The notes beneath the pieces are model-generated. The model did not search any database. It saw only the letters and a list, made by a program, of their open reading frames with translations, and had not been told where the DNA came from. Below, one piece after another: positions 11,155 through 22,271 of a stretch of 64,000 nt of DNA. Source of the stretch: Aureobasidium sp. EXF-3400 (Eukaryota; Ascomycota; Dothideomycetes; Dothideales; Saccotheciaceae); contig SWBL01000054.1 in assembly GCA_024195585.1 (NCBI GenBank), forward strand, positions 123,223 through 187,222, read 5' to 3'. A program made the position numbers and the translations under genes. How positions within the stretch are numbered: position 1 is the stretch's first letter; the number at the start of each line of letters is the position of its first letter.

Positions 11155-11648
11155 TTGGATTTCTAGGTGGTTGAGGATGACTCTGCTATTCATATCCCCT
11201 TCTCTGGAGGTTGACTTATAATGTTCGAGGTGCTTCTTGAGAAGCTTATCTATTTCTTCATGCTAGCAAGGACCAGTGTGCCTGCTTTGCATCTGCCACC
11301 GGCCTGCCTGTCGAGCCCGATTCTTTACGGAATGATGGAAACATCAAGTAATAGGGTGACGCCGGCTGTCTTGAGGATTTCCAGCGTTGATTCCGATCGT
11401 CTTGATAGACCATCATAAGCTGTAGTGCCTGACCGACAGGATCTCAATTACGTTGGCAAAGTGTATCCTCGATGATAGTTTACCATTAGCGGTCGTGATG
11501 CGCCGTACAAAGGACTGGGAGCATCAACGTGATCTCATGAGAAAATGGGTCGGAGCAGCAGTGAGCGCAGACCGAGTGCGTGAGTTCGTGAAGAGGATGT
11601 GTGGGCATGTGCTTTTCTTGTCGCTTGGATCGAGGTGGGCCGGGCCGC
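11155..11648. other. Convergent intergenic region
   Basis: 494 bp between the stop codons of the DUF427 gene and TAF11. It contains only short open frames and presumably the two 3' UTRs. Nothing else is seen. Confidence 0.45.
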
Positions 11649-12674
11649 TCATCTGAAGAGTCTCCTACCGCCGTTTCTAACAGCAGCGGATTCTCTGCCT
11701 TCCAAACTGATACCAGTGAAGCCCACAGTACCTCCAGATCTGTCGTGTTTGTATCTTCTGAGAGCCTCTCGTAAATGATCAGGTAGCAACGGGCCTCGAT
11801 CACGCTCCCTGACCTTCGGCTCGCCCTCGCCGTCCTTACCAAAGGCTTCCTCATTCTTGTCACCAGTAGGCAGTTTCTCTGCAGCAGCAAGCCACTCTTT
11901 CTGAACTTCTCTGGCGCGATCCACTATTTCTCCGACAAAGACTTTGGTGTACGAGTTGATGGTGGTGACGACGCTGGCAGGAACGGATTGTGATAGGGTT
12001 TGATTGGCGAGTCGACGCACGACTTCCTTCTTCAAATGTATGCGATTCCAGGTTTCGTAGATTTCGGCATGAGCGGGGTGGATATGTGTACTAAACATGG
12101 CCTTGCGCTCCTTCTCTGCGTCCATGGCGGCTTTTGTGAGCTTGCCGCCTTCCAATGTGTTGACATCGTCACCACCGTCTTCTTCGTCTTCGCTGTTCGC
12201 ATCGTCGCCGGGAGCATCTTCGTTGTTGGGTGTGTTTGTCGAGGTGCCTTTGCGACCAGCGTCGCCGTCGATCAGACTGGCCGTGTCGCCGCGGTTTTTC
12301 GGTGGTCGTCCAACTTTGCCGACCTTCTTGCCCTTGTTTGCGCGATCTTTTTTGTTGGTTGTGGTGCTGGTGCGACCGCTTACAACGCTGTTGATCTCAT
12401 CGTCGATGTCGAGACTATCGCTGCGGCGAGAGACTGGCGAGTAGGCGGCCTGCGAGGCTTGTGTGTCGGGGCTGTATTCTCTTCCTGGGCGATCCGGTGG
12501 TGGAAAAGAGGTCTGACGCAAAGGATGTGTAGAGCTGCTCGCGTTGGATGGTTTGCGACGCTTGTATGCCGGGGCCTGGGTGGGGATGGTGATGGACGGG
12601 CGCTTTTTTGGTAGAGCCAGCTGCGGACCGGATGGGGGCGGTGAGGTCGCGCTTCCGGGAGGACTGCTCGCCAT
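11649..12674 (-). CDS. taf11: TFIID subunit TAF11 (TAFII28 histone-fold)
   Basis: Single exon, 341 aa from the ATG at 12674 (the frame extends upstream only through a non-ATG codon). The C-terminal part, about residues 195-313, matches the TAFII28-like histone fold: HPAHAEIYETWNRIHLKKEV, then a Ser/Thr-rich helix with VFVGEIVDRAREVQKEW, and LLPDHLREALRRYK. In TFIID this fold pairs with TAF13. The N-terminal 190 residues are disordered, rich in Pro/Ser/Lys, with a GRPPK AT-hook-like core near residue 123 and an acidic run before the fold. A loop of about 30 charged residues interrupts the histone fold. Role: RNA polymerase II pre-initiation complex, nucleus. Divergent from the SRPBCC gene (380 bp). 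Confidence 0.88.
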   Translation of the reverse strand: MASSPPGSATSPPPSGPQLALPKKRPSITIPTQAPAYKRRKPSNASSSTHPLRQTSFPPPDRPGREYSPDTQASQAAYSPVSRRSDSLDIDDEINSVVSGRTSTTTNKKDRANKGKKVGKVGRPPKNRGDTASLIDGDAGRKGTSTNTPNNEDAPGDDANSEDEEDGGDDVNTLEGGKLTKAAMDAEKERKAMFSTHIHPAHAEIYETWNRIHLKKEVVRRLANQTLSQSVPASVVTTINSYTKVFVGEIVDRAREVQKEWLAAAEKLPTGDKNEEAFGKDGEGEPKVRERDRGPLLPDHLREALRRYKHDRSGGTVGFTGISLEGRESAAVRNGGRRLFR

Positions 12675-13054
12675 GCTGCAGCTTGCGAGGTTGGAAGGAC
12701 GGGTGGTGGTGCACAAGGATGGTAGACTGGGTGATTAAATGTGTCCGTCTCGAGATGCTGCATGCACCGCGTCAGATGGGGAAGGCGCTGTGACCGACTT
12801 GGTTCACTCCAACCCACCTTGATGCACTCGACAACAAAACTAATCCTACTCGTTTATCCTGCTGACATATAACTGCCTAGCGTCCAATCTACTATTCTCG
12901 ATTCACTTTATAATCTTGCACGCCTGTCCTAAGTACTCTAACCTGCTTTCATTTCTTTCGCCTTCCCACACTTCACTGCCTACTCTGATCACCATCTTCA
13001 AATTCATCCCTGTCTATCACACTTCACTGCAAACGTCCTCAGCCACACGCTGTA
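12675..13054. promoter_or_regulatory. Divergent promoter, TAF11 / SRPBCC gene
   Basis: 380 bp between two divergent ATGs; CT-rich on the plus strand toward 13054, as in many fungal 5' leaders. No specific factor site is claimed. Confidence 0.4.
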
Positions 13055-13663
13055 ATGGCGGCTTCGGATATTCTAAGACCAGCAGTCACTATGCCAGAAG
13101 GTGGCTTCTTCAGCGTGTATGCTGAAGCGACAGTCGCTGCCCCACCCTCTGCTGTCTACAAAACTCTCATCGACACATCTACCTATGGAGATTGGAATAA
13201 TTTCGTATCTTCTGTGGCCATCAACAAACGTCCTGAATCCGACTCAATTTCACAAGATGCCCTCCTGAAAAAGGATATGGTCATGACGTTTACCGTACAC
13301 ATGTCTCCAACCAGTACTACCCAGAGTAAAGAGCTAGTCCTCCAAGTGGACGACTGTCCATCCACCCCCGAATTAGGGAAAAAGACTGTCGTGCGTTGGA
13401 TCATGGCCAACAAAGAGAATTACACACCAAAGTTCTTCCTGGCTGCCGAGAGAGTCAACGAGATTGAGGATCTGGGCGACGGAACTTGCATCTACAGATC
13501 GTGGGAAACCTTTGGTGGACTTGCTGCTCGTATCGTGAAATGGAAGTTTGGTCAGGGTCTACAGAAGAATTTCGAGCATTGGGTCACTGGTCTTCAGCAA
13601 TATGTTGAGGAGCGGGAGAAACGTGCAAGAGAACAGAAGACTGCTGTAGAGATGCCTGCCTAA
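13055..13663 (+). CDS. SRPBCC (START/Bet v1-like) family protein
   Basis: Single exon, 202 aa. The pattern is that of a SRPBCC lipid-binding fold: an N-terminal beta strand (FSVYAEATVAAPPSAVYKTL), the DTSTYGDWNNFV segment typical of polyketide cyclase/START-like proteins, alternating strands, and a long C-terminal helix (GQGLQKNFEHWVTGLQQYVE). The family binds hydrophobic ligands; the ligand cannot be told from sequence. No signal peptide, so likely cytosolic. The 3' end is only 34 bp from the convergent membrane-protein gene, so transcripts probably overlap. Confidence 0.85.
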   Translation: MAASDILRPAVTMPEGGFFSVYAEATVAAPPSAVYKTLIDTSTYGDWNNFVSSVAINKRPESDSISQDALLKKDMVMTFTVHMSPTSTTQSKELVLQVDDCPSTPELGKKTVVRWIMANKENYTPKFFLAAERVNEIEDLGDGTCIYRSWETFGGLAARIVKWKFGQGLQKNFEHWVTGLQQYVEEREKRAREQKTAVEMPA

Positions 13664-13697
13664 GATGGATGAATTCTTCCCCTCTTCGCAATATCAT

Positions 13698-14432
13698 CTA
13701 GCACTTTCGGCCAGGTTCGACTTCGAATTCAATCTGCTTCTTCTCTCTTCCAATCCGTTCGCTTCCTTGGACAGATAGTAGCAAGCCCTTCTCAACATCC
13801 GTATCAAGTTCTGCTCGCAACATGGCGACGGCAGAATTTGTCCATCTCTCCATCGCATCTGTAGCCCATGCCTTTTTGATGGACCCAAAAACCCAAGCTA
13901 TCATCCGCTCAAAGCTTCTGATATATCTCTTTCTTTCTTTGGCTGGTTGCATCGTTATACCCAGTCCAATAAGCTCTGGACTCTTCATCTGACTCGATTT
14001 CGTATGTGTCTGGCGTTCTTGGCCTTTGGACTCCTTGCCAGTATGGACCTCGGTCCACCAGATGATAATAGTCATGGCCATCAAGATCATCAGGAATGTC
14101 AAAATTATGACTGTAATACCCATCGACGGATCTAGTATCTCAGAGTCCGGTATGCCAGGGTGATCTGGACTTGGTGTTCGGGTGGACGATGGTGTGGGAC
14201 TGCTTCGAGCGACCGAAGAGCCGAACAAACTGGCAGATGTTGGCCAAGAAGAGCTAGTCGAGGAGGTCGCAGAGTGTATTGAAGTTGCCGTATGATGGGT
14301 CGGATGAGAGATGGAAGTTGATGATGATGATAGCGGCTTATAGTGAAAGAGGGTACTCCACGCCGTTGACGAGGGCGAGTAGTAGAACAAAGTGCTCGAA
14401 GTCTTCCCGAAATGCGTCACGGCAGAAGACAT
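13698..14432 (-). CDS. Ser/Thr-rich single-pass membrane protein, unknown
   Basis: Single exon, 244 aa from the ATG at 14432. An in-frame ATG exists at 14525, but the bases just after it read TATAAAG on this strand and look like a TATA box, so the downstream start is preferred. The N-terminal 110 residues are Ser/Thr/Pro-rich and probably O-glycosylated if outside the cell. A strong hydrophobic segment (about 124-147, ITVIILTFLMILMAM) is followed by a charged tail of about 95 residues with Lys/Arg clusters. This resembles fungal wall-sensor-like or Mid2-type architecture, but no family signature is recognised and no clear signal peptide is present. Function unknown. Confidence 0.6.
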   Translation of the reverse strand: MSSAVTHFGKTSSTLFYYSPSSTAWSTLFHYKPLSSSSTSISHPTHHTATSIHSATSSTSSSWPTSASLFGSSVARSSPTPSSTRTPSPDHPGIPDSEILDPSMGITVIILTFLMILMAMTIIIWWTEVHTGKESKGQERQTHTKSSQMKSPELIGLGITMQPAKERKRYIRSFERMIAWVFGSIKKAWATDAMERWTNSAVAMLRAELDTDVEKGLLLSVQGSERIGREKKQIEFEVEPGRKC

Positions 14433-15373
14433 TCTGATAATGGAAGGATATATGAGTATAAATTGAAATGACAGCAAAATGTAAACTCTTCGTTGAAAGA
14501 TAAGTCGGCGCCAGTCTTTATACATCAGTTTCTCTTAAGCTACACAATATGTTCGGCCTTGTCATAAAGCGAGCTAGACAATCCCATGCACTCAACTATT
14601 GTTTCAATCCTCAAAATGATGACCAGACATTGTCTTGGACTCGACAATTGATTCTAGTCGAGTCGGAGTGCTTGATGTGCTGCGCTTCTTCTCCACATCG
14701 ATCGAATGAGCGTAGGCACACGAGGTCGCAAATCAAATCGTCGGATGAGGAGTCGTGTAAATCGCAGCTCGCAAATTGATATTATTGGCGCGCTCGCAAA
14801 ACATCTATATACACCTATAAGAAGAAGCAGTCCGTGCACCGTGCTTCGGAGAGCAACAGAGAGACATAAGACCCTGTACCTACTCTATCTCGATCCATGA
14901 TTCCCAGAGATCTCGTTTGGGCTGTTGTCTCTACAAAAGTTAAATGCTTTGGGTACTCAGTACCCGTATCACAGTACTCTTCTCATTTGTGCTTATTTCT
15001 GCAACATAACATACCTGATTATTCTTGTTCCGCATGCTCGAGTGCATCGGTTCGGTCGATCGGCCCGAAACTCAATCTCGATGCGAAGAGATACAAACGG
15101 CGGTGACGACGGGACTCTGGCAGTCTCAGCAACTTCCATGATCCGTCTTGCCTGGAAGTCGCTCTTTCTTCTCTGCAAAGTAAAGATCCAGTCTTGTGAA
15201 ACGGCAGATCTGAGTTTCGCGTCGATGTCTGCCTAAAACTGCATTCCCGTGCCAAGCATCCTGAGTCAACCCGTCCTTCATCCTCCTTTCCTTCCATCTT
15301 TGTTTCCCGCGCTCCTTGAGTGGGGACGGACCAGGAATCGGCATATTCTGGACAAAGAGCACGGAATACTATC
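14433..15373. other. Divergent intergenic region upstream of ABC transporter
   Basis: 941 bp. Only short open frames in both directions, none protein-like. A TATAAAG on minus at about 14516-14522 is a candidate core element for the membrane-protein gene. Nothing else stands out. Confidence 0.45.
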
Positions 15374-18300
15374 ATGGTCTCTCTAACTCTACAGCCGCGA
15401 TGGATGAGGCCGTTCATTGAGGAGCCCAAAGTCGACGACGAGATTCAACCACAGAAAAAACGAAGCCTACCATGGGTGGCAATTATTCTTCTGATCCTGG
15501 CGATTACTGGTTTTGTGTTACAGGCTCTCATCAGACTTCAATCGCCTTCCATCCTATTAGCTATCGCTGTATTTCACCTCATACTGGTCAGACCGCGGAC
15601 GGCTTCAATATTCCTGCTCGTACTCTACACGACTCTCTTCGTTGTACAGGTGGCACTGCTCGGCTCTCGATGGGACTTTGATAACTTCAATCTCGTCATT
15701 GCTATTCAGGTCATTAACATTAGCATCTCGCTCATCAGCATAGTCGCTGTTGTCAACTTGCCACTTCGAAGTCCTGTCTTGCCCCGCGATGGTATCAGTC
15801 AGCCATTCACCACGCCAACATCAAACTTGAAATCACCAGAAGATGATCTCACTCTCTGGCAGTGGATGAGTGTGTCATGGATGTCTTCGCTCATCTCTCT
15901 TGGCAAAAAGAGACAATTGAATGAGGAAGATGTCTGGTTCCTTGGTCACGAGTTCCAGCATCGCCATCTACATGATGCCTTCCGTGAACTCCATGGGACG
16001 GTTGTCAGGCGTTTGCTTCGCGCAAATTGGCACGATCTGGCCATACTCACAGTCCTAGCAATCCTGGAACTGGCAGCCAACTATTCCGCGCCAATACTAT
16101 TGCAGCAGCTTCTCAAGGCCATGGGAAACGTGAGACACGAATTAAAGCCCGCGATCACGTTTGCACTGCTCATCCTGGTGGCCGAATTGGTTTCCGCGCA
16201 AAGCTCAGTATTCAGTCTATGGTTTGGTAGGCGTGCATATGAGCGGTCCAGAGGAGAGATGATTACAATGCTCTTTGAGAAGACGCTGAACAGGAAGATT
16301 GTTGCGACGATTAAGGACAAGGATGAGCAGGAAGATGACGAGAACTCGAATGAAGAAACGGATTCTGACACCACGCCCAACGGAAACGGGTCAAGTGAGA
16401 CGCAACGGCTTCTGGATGGTCAGAATAACCAAGCCGATGAAAAACAGACGTTCTTGTCAAAGGTCCTCAAACCATTCAGGCGTAGCAAGAAGCCCTTGCC
16501 CATGACTGAAGACAACGCACCCGCCTCCATGGGCAAGATTCTCAATCTGATGCGTGGTGATGTTTATGAGGTAAGTGATGTCTATACCATGAAGTGGATC
16601 GTGTACTAATCTACTTGTACAGGTCAGTCAGAGATTCTGGGAATTCCAGAGACTAATCAACAAGCCGCTTGGCATGATACTATCCTTGTGCCTCGTATGG
16701 AACTTACTTGGTCCGTCTTGTCTGCTCGGAGTGGCAGTCGTACTAGTTGCTCAGGTCTTGAATAGCTTTTTCGCCCGCATCCTCATCAAGAAGGAACGGT
16801 CTCGTCGCAAAGCTACTGACGCCAAACTTCAACAAGTTTCGGCTTACGTCGAAGCAATTCGACACTTGAGATGGTACGGCTGGCATCCTGTCTGGCTCGA
16901 GAGAATATTGGAAGCTAGACAAGCGGAACTTAACCTGAAGATCGTGACTTCTCTGTGGAACGCTGCCATAAGATTTATCAACATCTTCGGTAGTGGACTG
17001 TTGCCAGTCGCTGCGTTCTACGGTTTCACAGCTCTGGCTGGTCACGAACTGCGCATTGATATCGCGTTTCCAGCTATGCAGCTCTTCAACATGTTGCAAA
17101 GCGATTTGAAAGAGATCCCCGATCTCATCACAGTCCTTCTCAACGCATCAGTCGCTGTAGGTCGTCTCGAATCTTTTATGCAAGAACCAAACAAGACTGC
17201 GGATGATAGCTTAGCCTCAACATCGGATGGTGTTCTTGAGCTGAAGAATGCTTCATTTGCGTGGCCAGGACTTTCTACCGAAGTCCTCCGCGATCTGACA
17301 CTCTCTTTCCCTCCAGGGCTGAACGTAGTCTATGGTCAAGTTGCAGCGGGCAAAAGTGCTTTACTACAGGCTTTGCTTGGAGAGCTGGACCTACACAATG
17401 GTGAGCTGATGAAGCCTGATGCTCCCATCGGCTATTGTGCCCAGACTCCATGGCTTCAGAGCATGAGTATTCGCGACAACATCCTCTTCTCATCTCCTTA
17501 TGACGAGATGCGGTACAAGCAAACTCTCGAAGCTTGCGCTTTGACTGCGGATCTTGCCAACTTCAAACATGGAGACTTGTCCAATATCGGAGAGAATGGC
17601 ATTGGATTGTCTGGAGGACAGAAAGCAAGAGTTGCTCTGGCTCGCGCAGTCTACAGCCGAGCCAAGATTCTTCTTCTCGATGACCCGCTGAGCGCACTCG
17701 ACCAGCAGACTGCCGAACAGATCGTGGCCAAATGCTTCAATGGCGAACTTGTCAAGGGACGCACGGTTGTGTTGGTCACTCACCGTACCGATTTGTGCAG
17801 TGGCTTTGCCGAACAACTCATCGAGATCACGGATGGCACAGCAGAGATGCACAAGGGCGATTCACTACAGCTGAGCCCGACCACTTCCCGCACGGTTCAA
17901 ACCCTCCTGGATGTCAAAAATACTAAAGTCGACGAAGCACAAGAGTCTGCTGCAGTACCCGACAAGTTCGAGGAAGAAGAACACCGAGAACACGGTGGAG
18001 TAAAGTTATCAGTATACTGGCAGTACATCAAAGCTGGACGTCTAAGATGGTGGTCCCTCGTCATACTTTCTGCCATCACCTTCCGACTGCTCATGGTAAC
18101 AGAATCATGGTTCCTCAAGGTAAGCCCGATTCTTTGACTGACTGAGTGATATTTACTGACATCGTCGATTAGGCATGGGGAGAGGCTTACAGAGAAGTTG
18201 AGCAAGTGTATAGCTTGCAGATGGTTTATGCCGAACCTCAGATGACATCGACAAACCCTGTGTCCCGCTTCTTTGCACACTTCCCGGATCCTGGTGTCAA

Positions 18301-19870
18301 CGTCTATCCTTGGCTGATTGCGTTCTTTGTTCTGATCGTCTTGGAGTGTGTGGGCTTCCTGATTTCACAAATCTTCATGCTTGTCATTACCTACACAGCT
18401 GGTAAAGGCATGTTCAAAGACATCATGACCAAAGTCAGCCAAACCACATTCCACTATTATGATGTGGTGCCGATAGGACGTCTGATGAACAGAATGACTT
18501 CTGACGTGGCTACTATCGATGGACCCATCTCAAATCAGTTTTTGATTGTGGCCTGGCAAGCAATTGCTTGGGTGACATCGATAGCTGTTATTGCTGGTGT
18601 CACGCCTCTGTTCCTTGCCTTCTCTTTCATTCTGACACTGACATTTGTTTTCATCTTCATGCAATTCCTACCAACCAGCCAAAGCTTGAGACGCCTTGAA
18701 ATGGTGTCCCTCAGTCCGCTCATGTCGAACTTTGGCGCTTTGTTGAATGGTCTGACGACTGTTCGAGCTTTCTGCGCTCAGTCACAATTCCAGGACCGGG
18801 TGATTGCTGTAACAGATGCTTTCCAAGGCATGGATCACTTCTATTGGTACGTTGTGTTCGCCACGATGGTGAAGCCTTAGCTAACCAAATGTCACAGGTC
18901 TTTGCAGGCATGGCTAATGTACAGATACGACATTCTCTCGGCCGTCTCAACATTTATCATGACTCTGTTGGCTATCTACTCTGGTCTATCCCCTGGATTG
19001 ACTGCTTTCGTCCTGGCATCGGCCAGCAGATTCGTGGTTGCAACTCATGGGTTGTGCAAACAATATGGGCAGCTGCAGTTGAACTTTGTCTCAGTGGAGC
19101 GAGTGGTTGAGCTATTACACCTTGAGCAAGAACCCCCTGGCGAAGTCGAGCCTCCAGCTTACTGGCCATCGTACAACGACGATATTGTCTTCGAGGACGT
19201 GACCATGCGATACGCACCTCACCTTGATCCTGCTCTTTCCGATGTATCCTTTACACTAAATGGCGGTTCAAACACGGCAGTAATCGGACGCACCGGTTCC
19301 GGCAAAAGCACACTCGCACTTTCTCTTCTCGCAACCATGATACCAGAATCAGGCAAAATCTTGATCGGAGGTATCGACATTGCCAAGGTCAACAAACAAG
19401 CTCTACGCAACCGCATCACCTTCCTCGCCCAAGAACCTGTCTTATTCCCTGGCTCCTTACGCCACAACCTCGACCCTACAGAACAACACACAGACGAAGA
19501 ATGCGAGACCGTGATTGCCCGCGTCTGCGGCACCTACTCCTGGACCCTCAACACTCAAATCGATACCGGCGGCAAAAACCTCTCTCAAGGACAAAGGCAG
19601 ATGGTAGGTCTAGCACGCGCAGTCCTCCGCCGCAGTGCTATTGTAATCATGGATGAGGCTACGGCTAGTATTGATAAAGACACTGCTTGGGAGATTCAAA
19701 GAGTCCTGAGAGAGGAAATGAAACAGAGTACGGTGGTTACTATTGCGCATAGACCTAGTGCTGTGAGGGGAGCGGAGTTTTGTCTTGTTTTGGGGAATGG
19801 GAGGGTTGTTGATCAGGGGAAGCCGGAGGAGGTTGATGTTGCGAGGAGTACTGTGCCGGATGCTATTTGA
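15374..19870 (+). CDS. ABC transporter, subfamily C (MRP/YOR1-like)
   Basis: Four exons: 15374-16570, 16623-18119, 18173-18846, 18898-19870; 1446 aa. All junctions keep frame; the third rebuilds a Trp codon. Order: N-terminal hydrophobic segments, first membrane domain, NBD1 (Walker A GQVAAGKS near 637, signature LSGGQKAR, Walker B LLLDDPLSALD), a charged linker, second membrane domain, NBD2 (Walker A GRTGSGKST near 1254, LSQGQRQM, IMDEATASID). NBD1 has Asp where NBD2 has the catalytic Glu, the asymmetry typical of ABCC proteins. The first membrane domain carries an acidic, Asn/Ser-rich insert of about 60 residues (nt 16310-16470). Expected role: ATP-driven export of organic anions or drugs, or conjugate loading, at plasma or vacuolar membrane; the substrate is unknown. 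Confidence 0.93.
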
Positions 19871-20651
19871 GGTTGGAGAAGTGGGAGAAGGATGAAAAGA
19901 TTTGCTTTGGTATGTTAGATGGTATTGAATTGTTAATTTGTATCGGTGCTTGAGTCTCGCTTCAACAGTAGAATTGGCATCCACTAGCATAATTGATTAT
20001 CTTACCATTTACTCTCTTTTCCTGGTTTCTATACCTCCTTGTCTCTTGAAGATGGACTCAACCAAAGGCCATTTTTCGGGCAACGACAGCGAGTGATCGT
20101 TAAAACTCGTAGGCATAACGTCAGGGCGTTGTGGATACTTGAAAACGGTATGGAAAGAAAAAGACTTTAATTCTGATACTTAGTGATGTGATTCCTGCCT
20201 GTTGCTGTACAGTAACTAAGTATGTATTGCTCCTTTCTTTGCCCTTTCTCTTTCCATTTTTCCTTTTCCATTCCTTCCCCTTTATCGTCGAGGAAAGGCC
20301 GTCTCGCATGTCACCCTTGTTGCTCAGCCTTGAACAAGAACTCCAAAAAAGAGAAACCGAAACCCATGAAATGACTGCAGTGAAGTATGAAAGACTGTTC
20401 CCCTTCGTGTTTCTTTTTTCCCTTTTGTGTTTCTGTCCCTTTCGAAACAAGCTTTGTAGTGTGACATACCTCCTGTCTTGACCTTGTAAGCACCCCGGAA
20501 AAGAAAAACCAGGAAAGTGTGTAATGATGGTGCTTTGTGATGCACGGTGATTCACGTGTCGTGATTGTGCAACCCCTCGACTGAACCATAAAAAAGACCA
20601 TCTCCGACCTTATATTGGAGATATCGTCGTCGTCATCGATTTATTTCAGGT
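19871..20651. other. Convergent intergenic region with pyrimidine-rich tracts
   Basis: 781 bp between the ABC transporter stop and the F-box stop. It contains pyrimidine-rich stretches on plus (about 20225-20285 and 20398-20445). Open frames here are low-complexity Phe/Leu/Ser products of these tracts and are not credible genes. Probably long 3' UTRs. Confidence 0.5.
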
Positions 20652-21863
20652 TTAATGTTCTTCGTCTGACGAGTCCTCCTCAGAGGAAAGGCTGTAGTGA
20701 AGGAGTTGTCTCGCAGGCACCGTAGCCACGAGAGCAGACATAACCCTCAACTGCTCAGCCACATCCTCACCACTGATTTCGTGCTTCTTGGTTGTACGAG
20801 GAAGGTGGAAGAGCTCCCAGTACCAGGGAGCATGAAGGTCCTCTATGGCGAAACACTTCAAGCCAGCATACCCCGACAACTCTGAAAGGATTCCAGACCA
20901 GTGGCGTCTTGCAACAACACTGTCGGAACGGCAAGGACGGAAGTTCTGTATGCGTACACTTGTGAGGCTCTGGATGATAGTCTTGGTATCGTCCAAGGCG
21001 AAGAAGGCAGCGAATCTTCTTTCTGAGCAAAGGTGACAGTTTTCCAGGGTGAGCCGAGAGGTTTGGGCGAGCAGAAAGCCGAAGAGCTTTTTGATAGACG
21101 AGCCTTCTTTGGCCCTTGCGAGCTCGTACACATCGCATCCGTCGAGTCCCAATGATTGGTCTGCTTGGTCGTAGGTGATCTTGTAGGGATATTGAAGCAT
21201 TCGGGTGCGCCTGCGGTGACATCTGATGATCAACTTGAGAGGGGGGCGAGTTGGACTGCAAAGATCTTCCAGTGCATCGTGGAGTTCGTCGAATTTGTAG
21301 TAGACCATGCTCAGCTCGAGAGTGCGGACATGACAGTTGGCTCGGATTGCAGCGAGAAGAGTGTTGTCGAGCGTGGCGGGATGACAATGGCTCGAGTTCA
21401 TAGGAGGGTCACCCATCATGTTGACCCAGCTAGGACTTAGATGATGGGTTGGGTCGCAGATGCTGATGTGAACAGAGTTTTGGTGTTCAAGAATCTTGGT
21501 AAACACTTGCTTCATCAACTGCATATAGGAACGGGAGTTGACGAATGCGCTTGGAAGACACTCAGTCACGAATTGCGCAGCCTCAACCTTTGTGGCAGAG
21601 GGCGGGACAGGGATTGCGGCGGTCATGGAGATCGAGTTGACGTACGGGCCCACAGCAGGGTGAGTCACGATCTCGAGAAGGGCCTCGATGCTTTTCTGAG
21701 TCAGAACATGACGGCGCTTGGTGAAGTAGGCGATGCCGAAAGGTTTGTTTGCAGCGTCACGGAGTGGCTTGCAAGCGAGGCGCATGTCAATCAGATCCAA
21801 GCTACCGACGTGGTCGGCGATCTGACAGAGGAGCTCCGCAGGGAGGGAGAGTAGATTCGGCAT
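20652..21863 (-). CDS. F-box-like domain protein
   Basis: Single exon, 403 aa. The N-terminal 45 residues match an F-box: LLSLPAELLCQIADHV, then LDLIDMRLACKPLRDAA. The rest is Leu-rich with scattered Cys and His and no repeat family I can name; the tail is acidic Ser/Glu. F-box proteins bind Skp1 in SCF ubiquitin ligases and choose substrates with the C-terminal part; lineage-specific F-box proteins of this size are very common in Pezizomycotina. Substrate unknown. The start ATG at 21863 precedes the F-box by two residues, which supports it. Confidence 0.8.
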   Translation of the reverse strand: MPNLLSLPAELLCQIADHVGSLDLIDMRLACKPLRDAANKPFGIAYFTKRRHVLTQKSIEALLEIVTHPAVGPYVNSISMTAAIPVPPSATKVEAAQFVTECLPSAFVNSRSYMQLMKQVFTKILEHQNSVHISICDPTHHLSPSWVNMMGDPPMNSSHCHPATLDNTLLAAIRANCHVRTLELSMVYYKFDELHDALEDLCSPTRPPLKLIIRCHRRRTRMLQYPYKITYDQADQSLGLDGCDVYELARAKEGSSIKKLFGFLLAQTSRLTLENCHLCSERRFAAFFALDDTKTIIQSLTSVRIQNFRPCRSDSVVARRHWSGILSELSGYAGLKCFAIEDLHAPWYWELFHLPRTTKKHEISGEDVAEQLRVMSALVATVPARQLLHYSLSSEEDSSDEEH

Positions 21864-22271
21864 GATGTTCTTGATGGTGGTTGTTGAGAGGAGGGAAGTC
21901 CAGTCTGAGTTTGTGGTGCTCAGATGTATGTTGGTTAGAAAAGAGAAAGTCCAATCGCCAGGTCAAGAGGAGAATTTAAGTCCTAAACGAGATCCAAGTT
22001 GTGTTGCAGGCTGCGCATCGATGCATGAAAGTGAAAGCAAACGATGTGTCTCGAGCAAGTCAGCATCGGGGAAATACTCTCCTCGCGTCTTTCTCCCAAC
22101 ACCATCGAGACTTGTGATGTCGCTGTCTCGGTTTCGTCGAGAACAACACAAGGCTCCAACATGTTGTTCACCTACAATCAATGTCGTGATCTGTGTAATA
22201 TCGTCGATACACAATCCAAGCTCAAAGCTTTCGTTCAGCTCATGTGCTCTCAAAAGCATCGTACCATGCAT
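21864..22271. other. Intergenic region, ankyrin gene 3' side to F-box promoter
   Basis: 408 bp upstream of the F-box gene and downstream of the ankyrin gene, both on minus. No recognisable gene. Confidence 0.4.

Noticed and set aside
14433..14525. Upstream ATG at 14525 for the Ser/Thr-rich membrane protein
   Set aside because: ATG is directly followed by TATAAAG, a likely TATA box; used only as an alternative.
19871..20651. Several overlapping frames of 60-140 codons in both directions
   Set aside because: Products of pyrimidine-rich simple sequence; no conserved composition.
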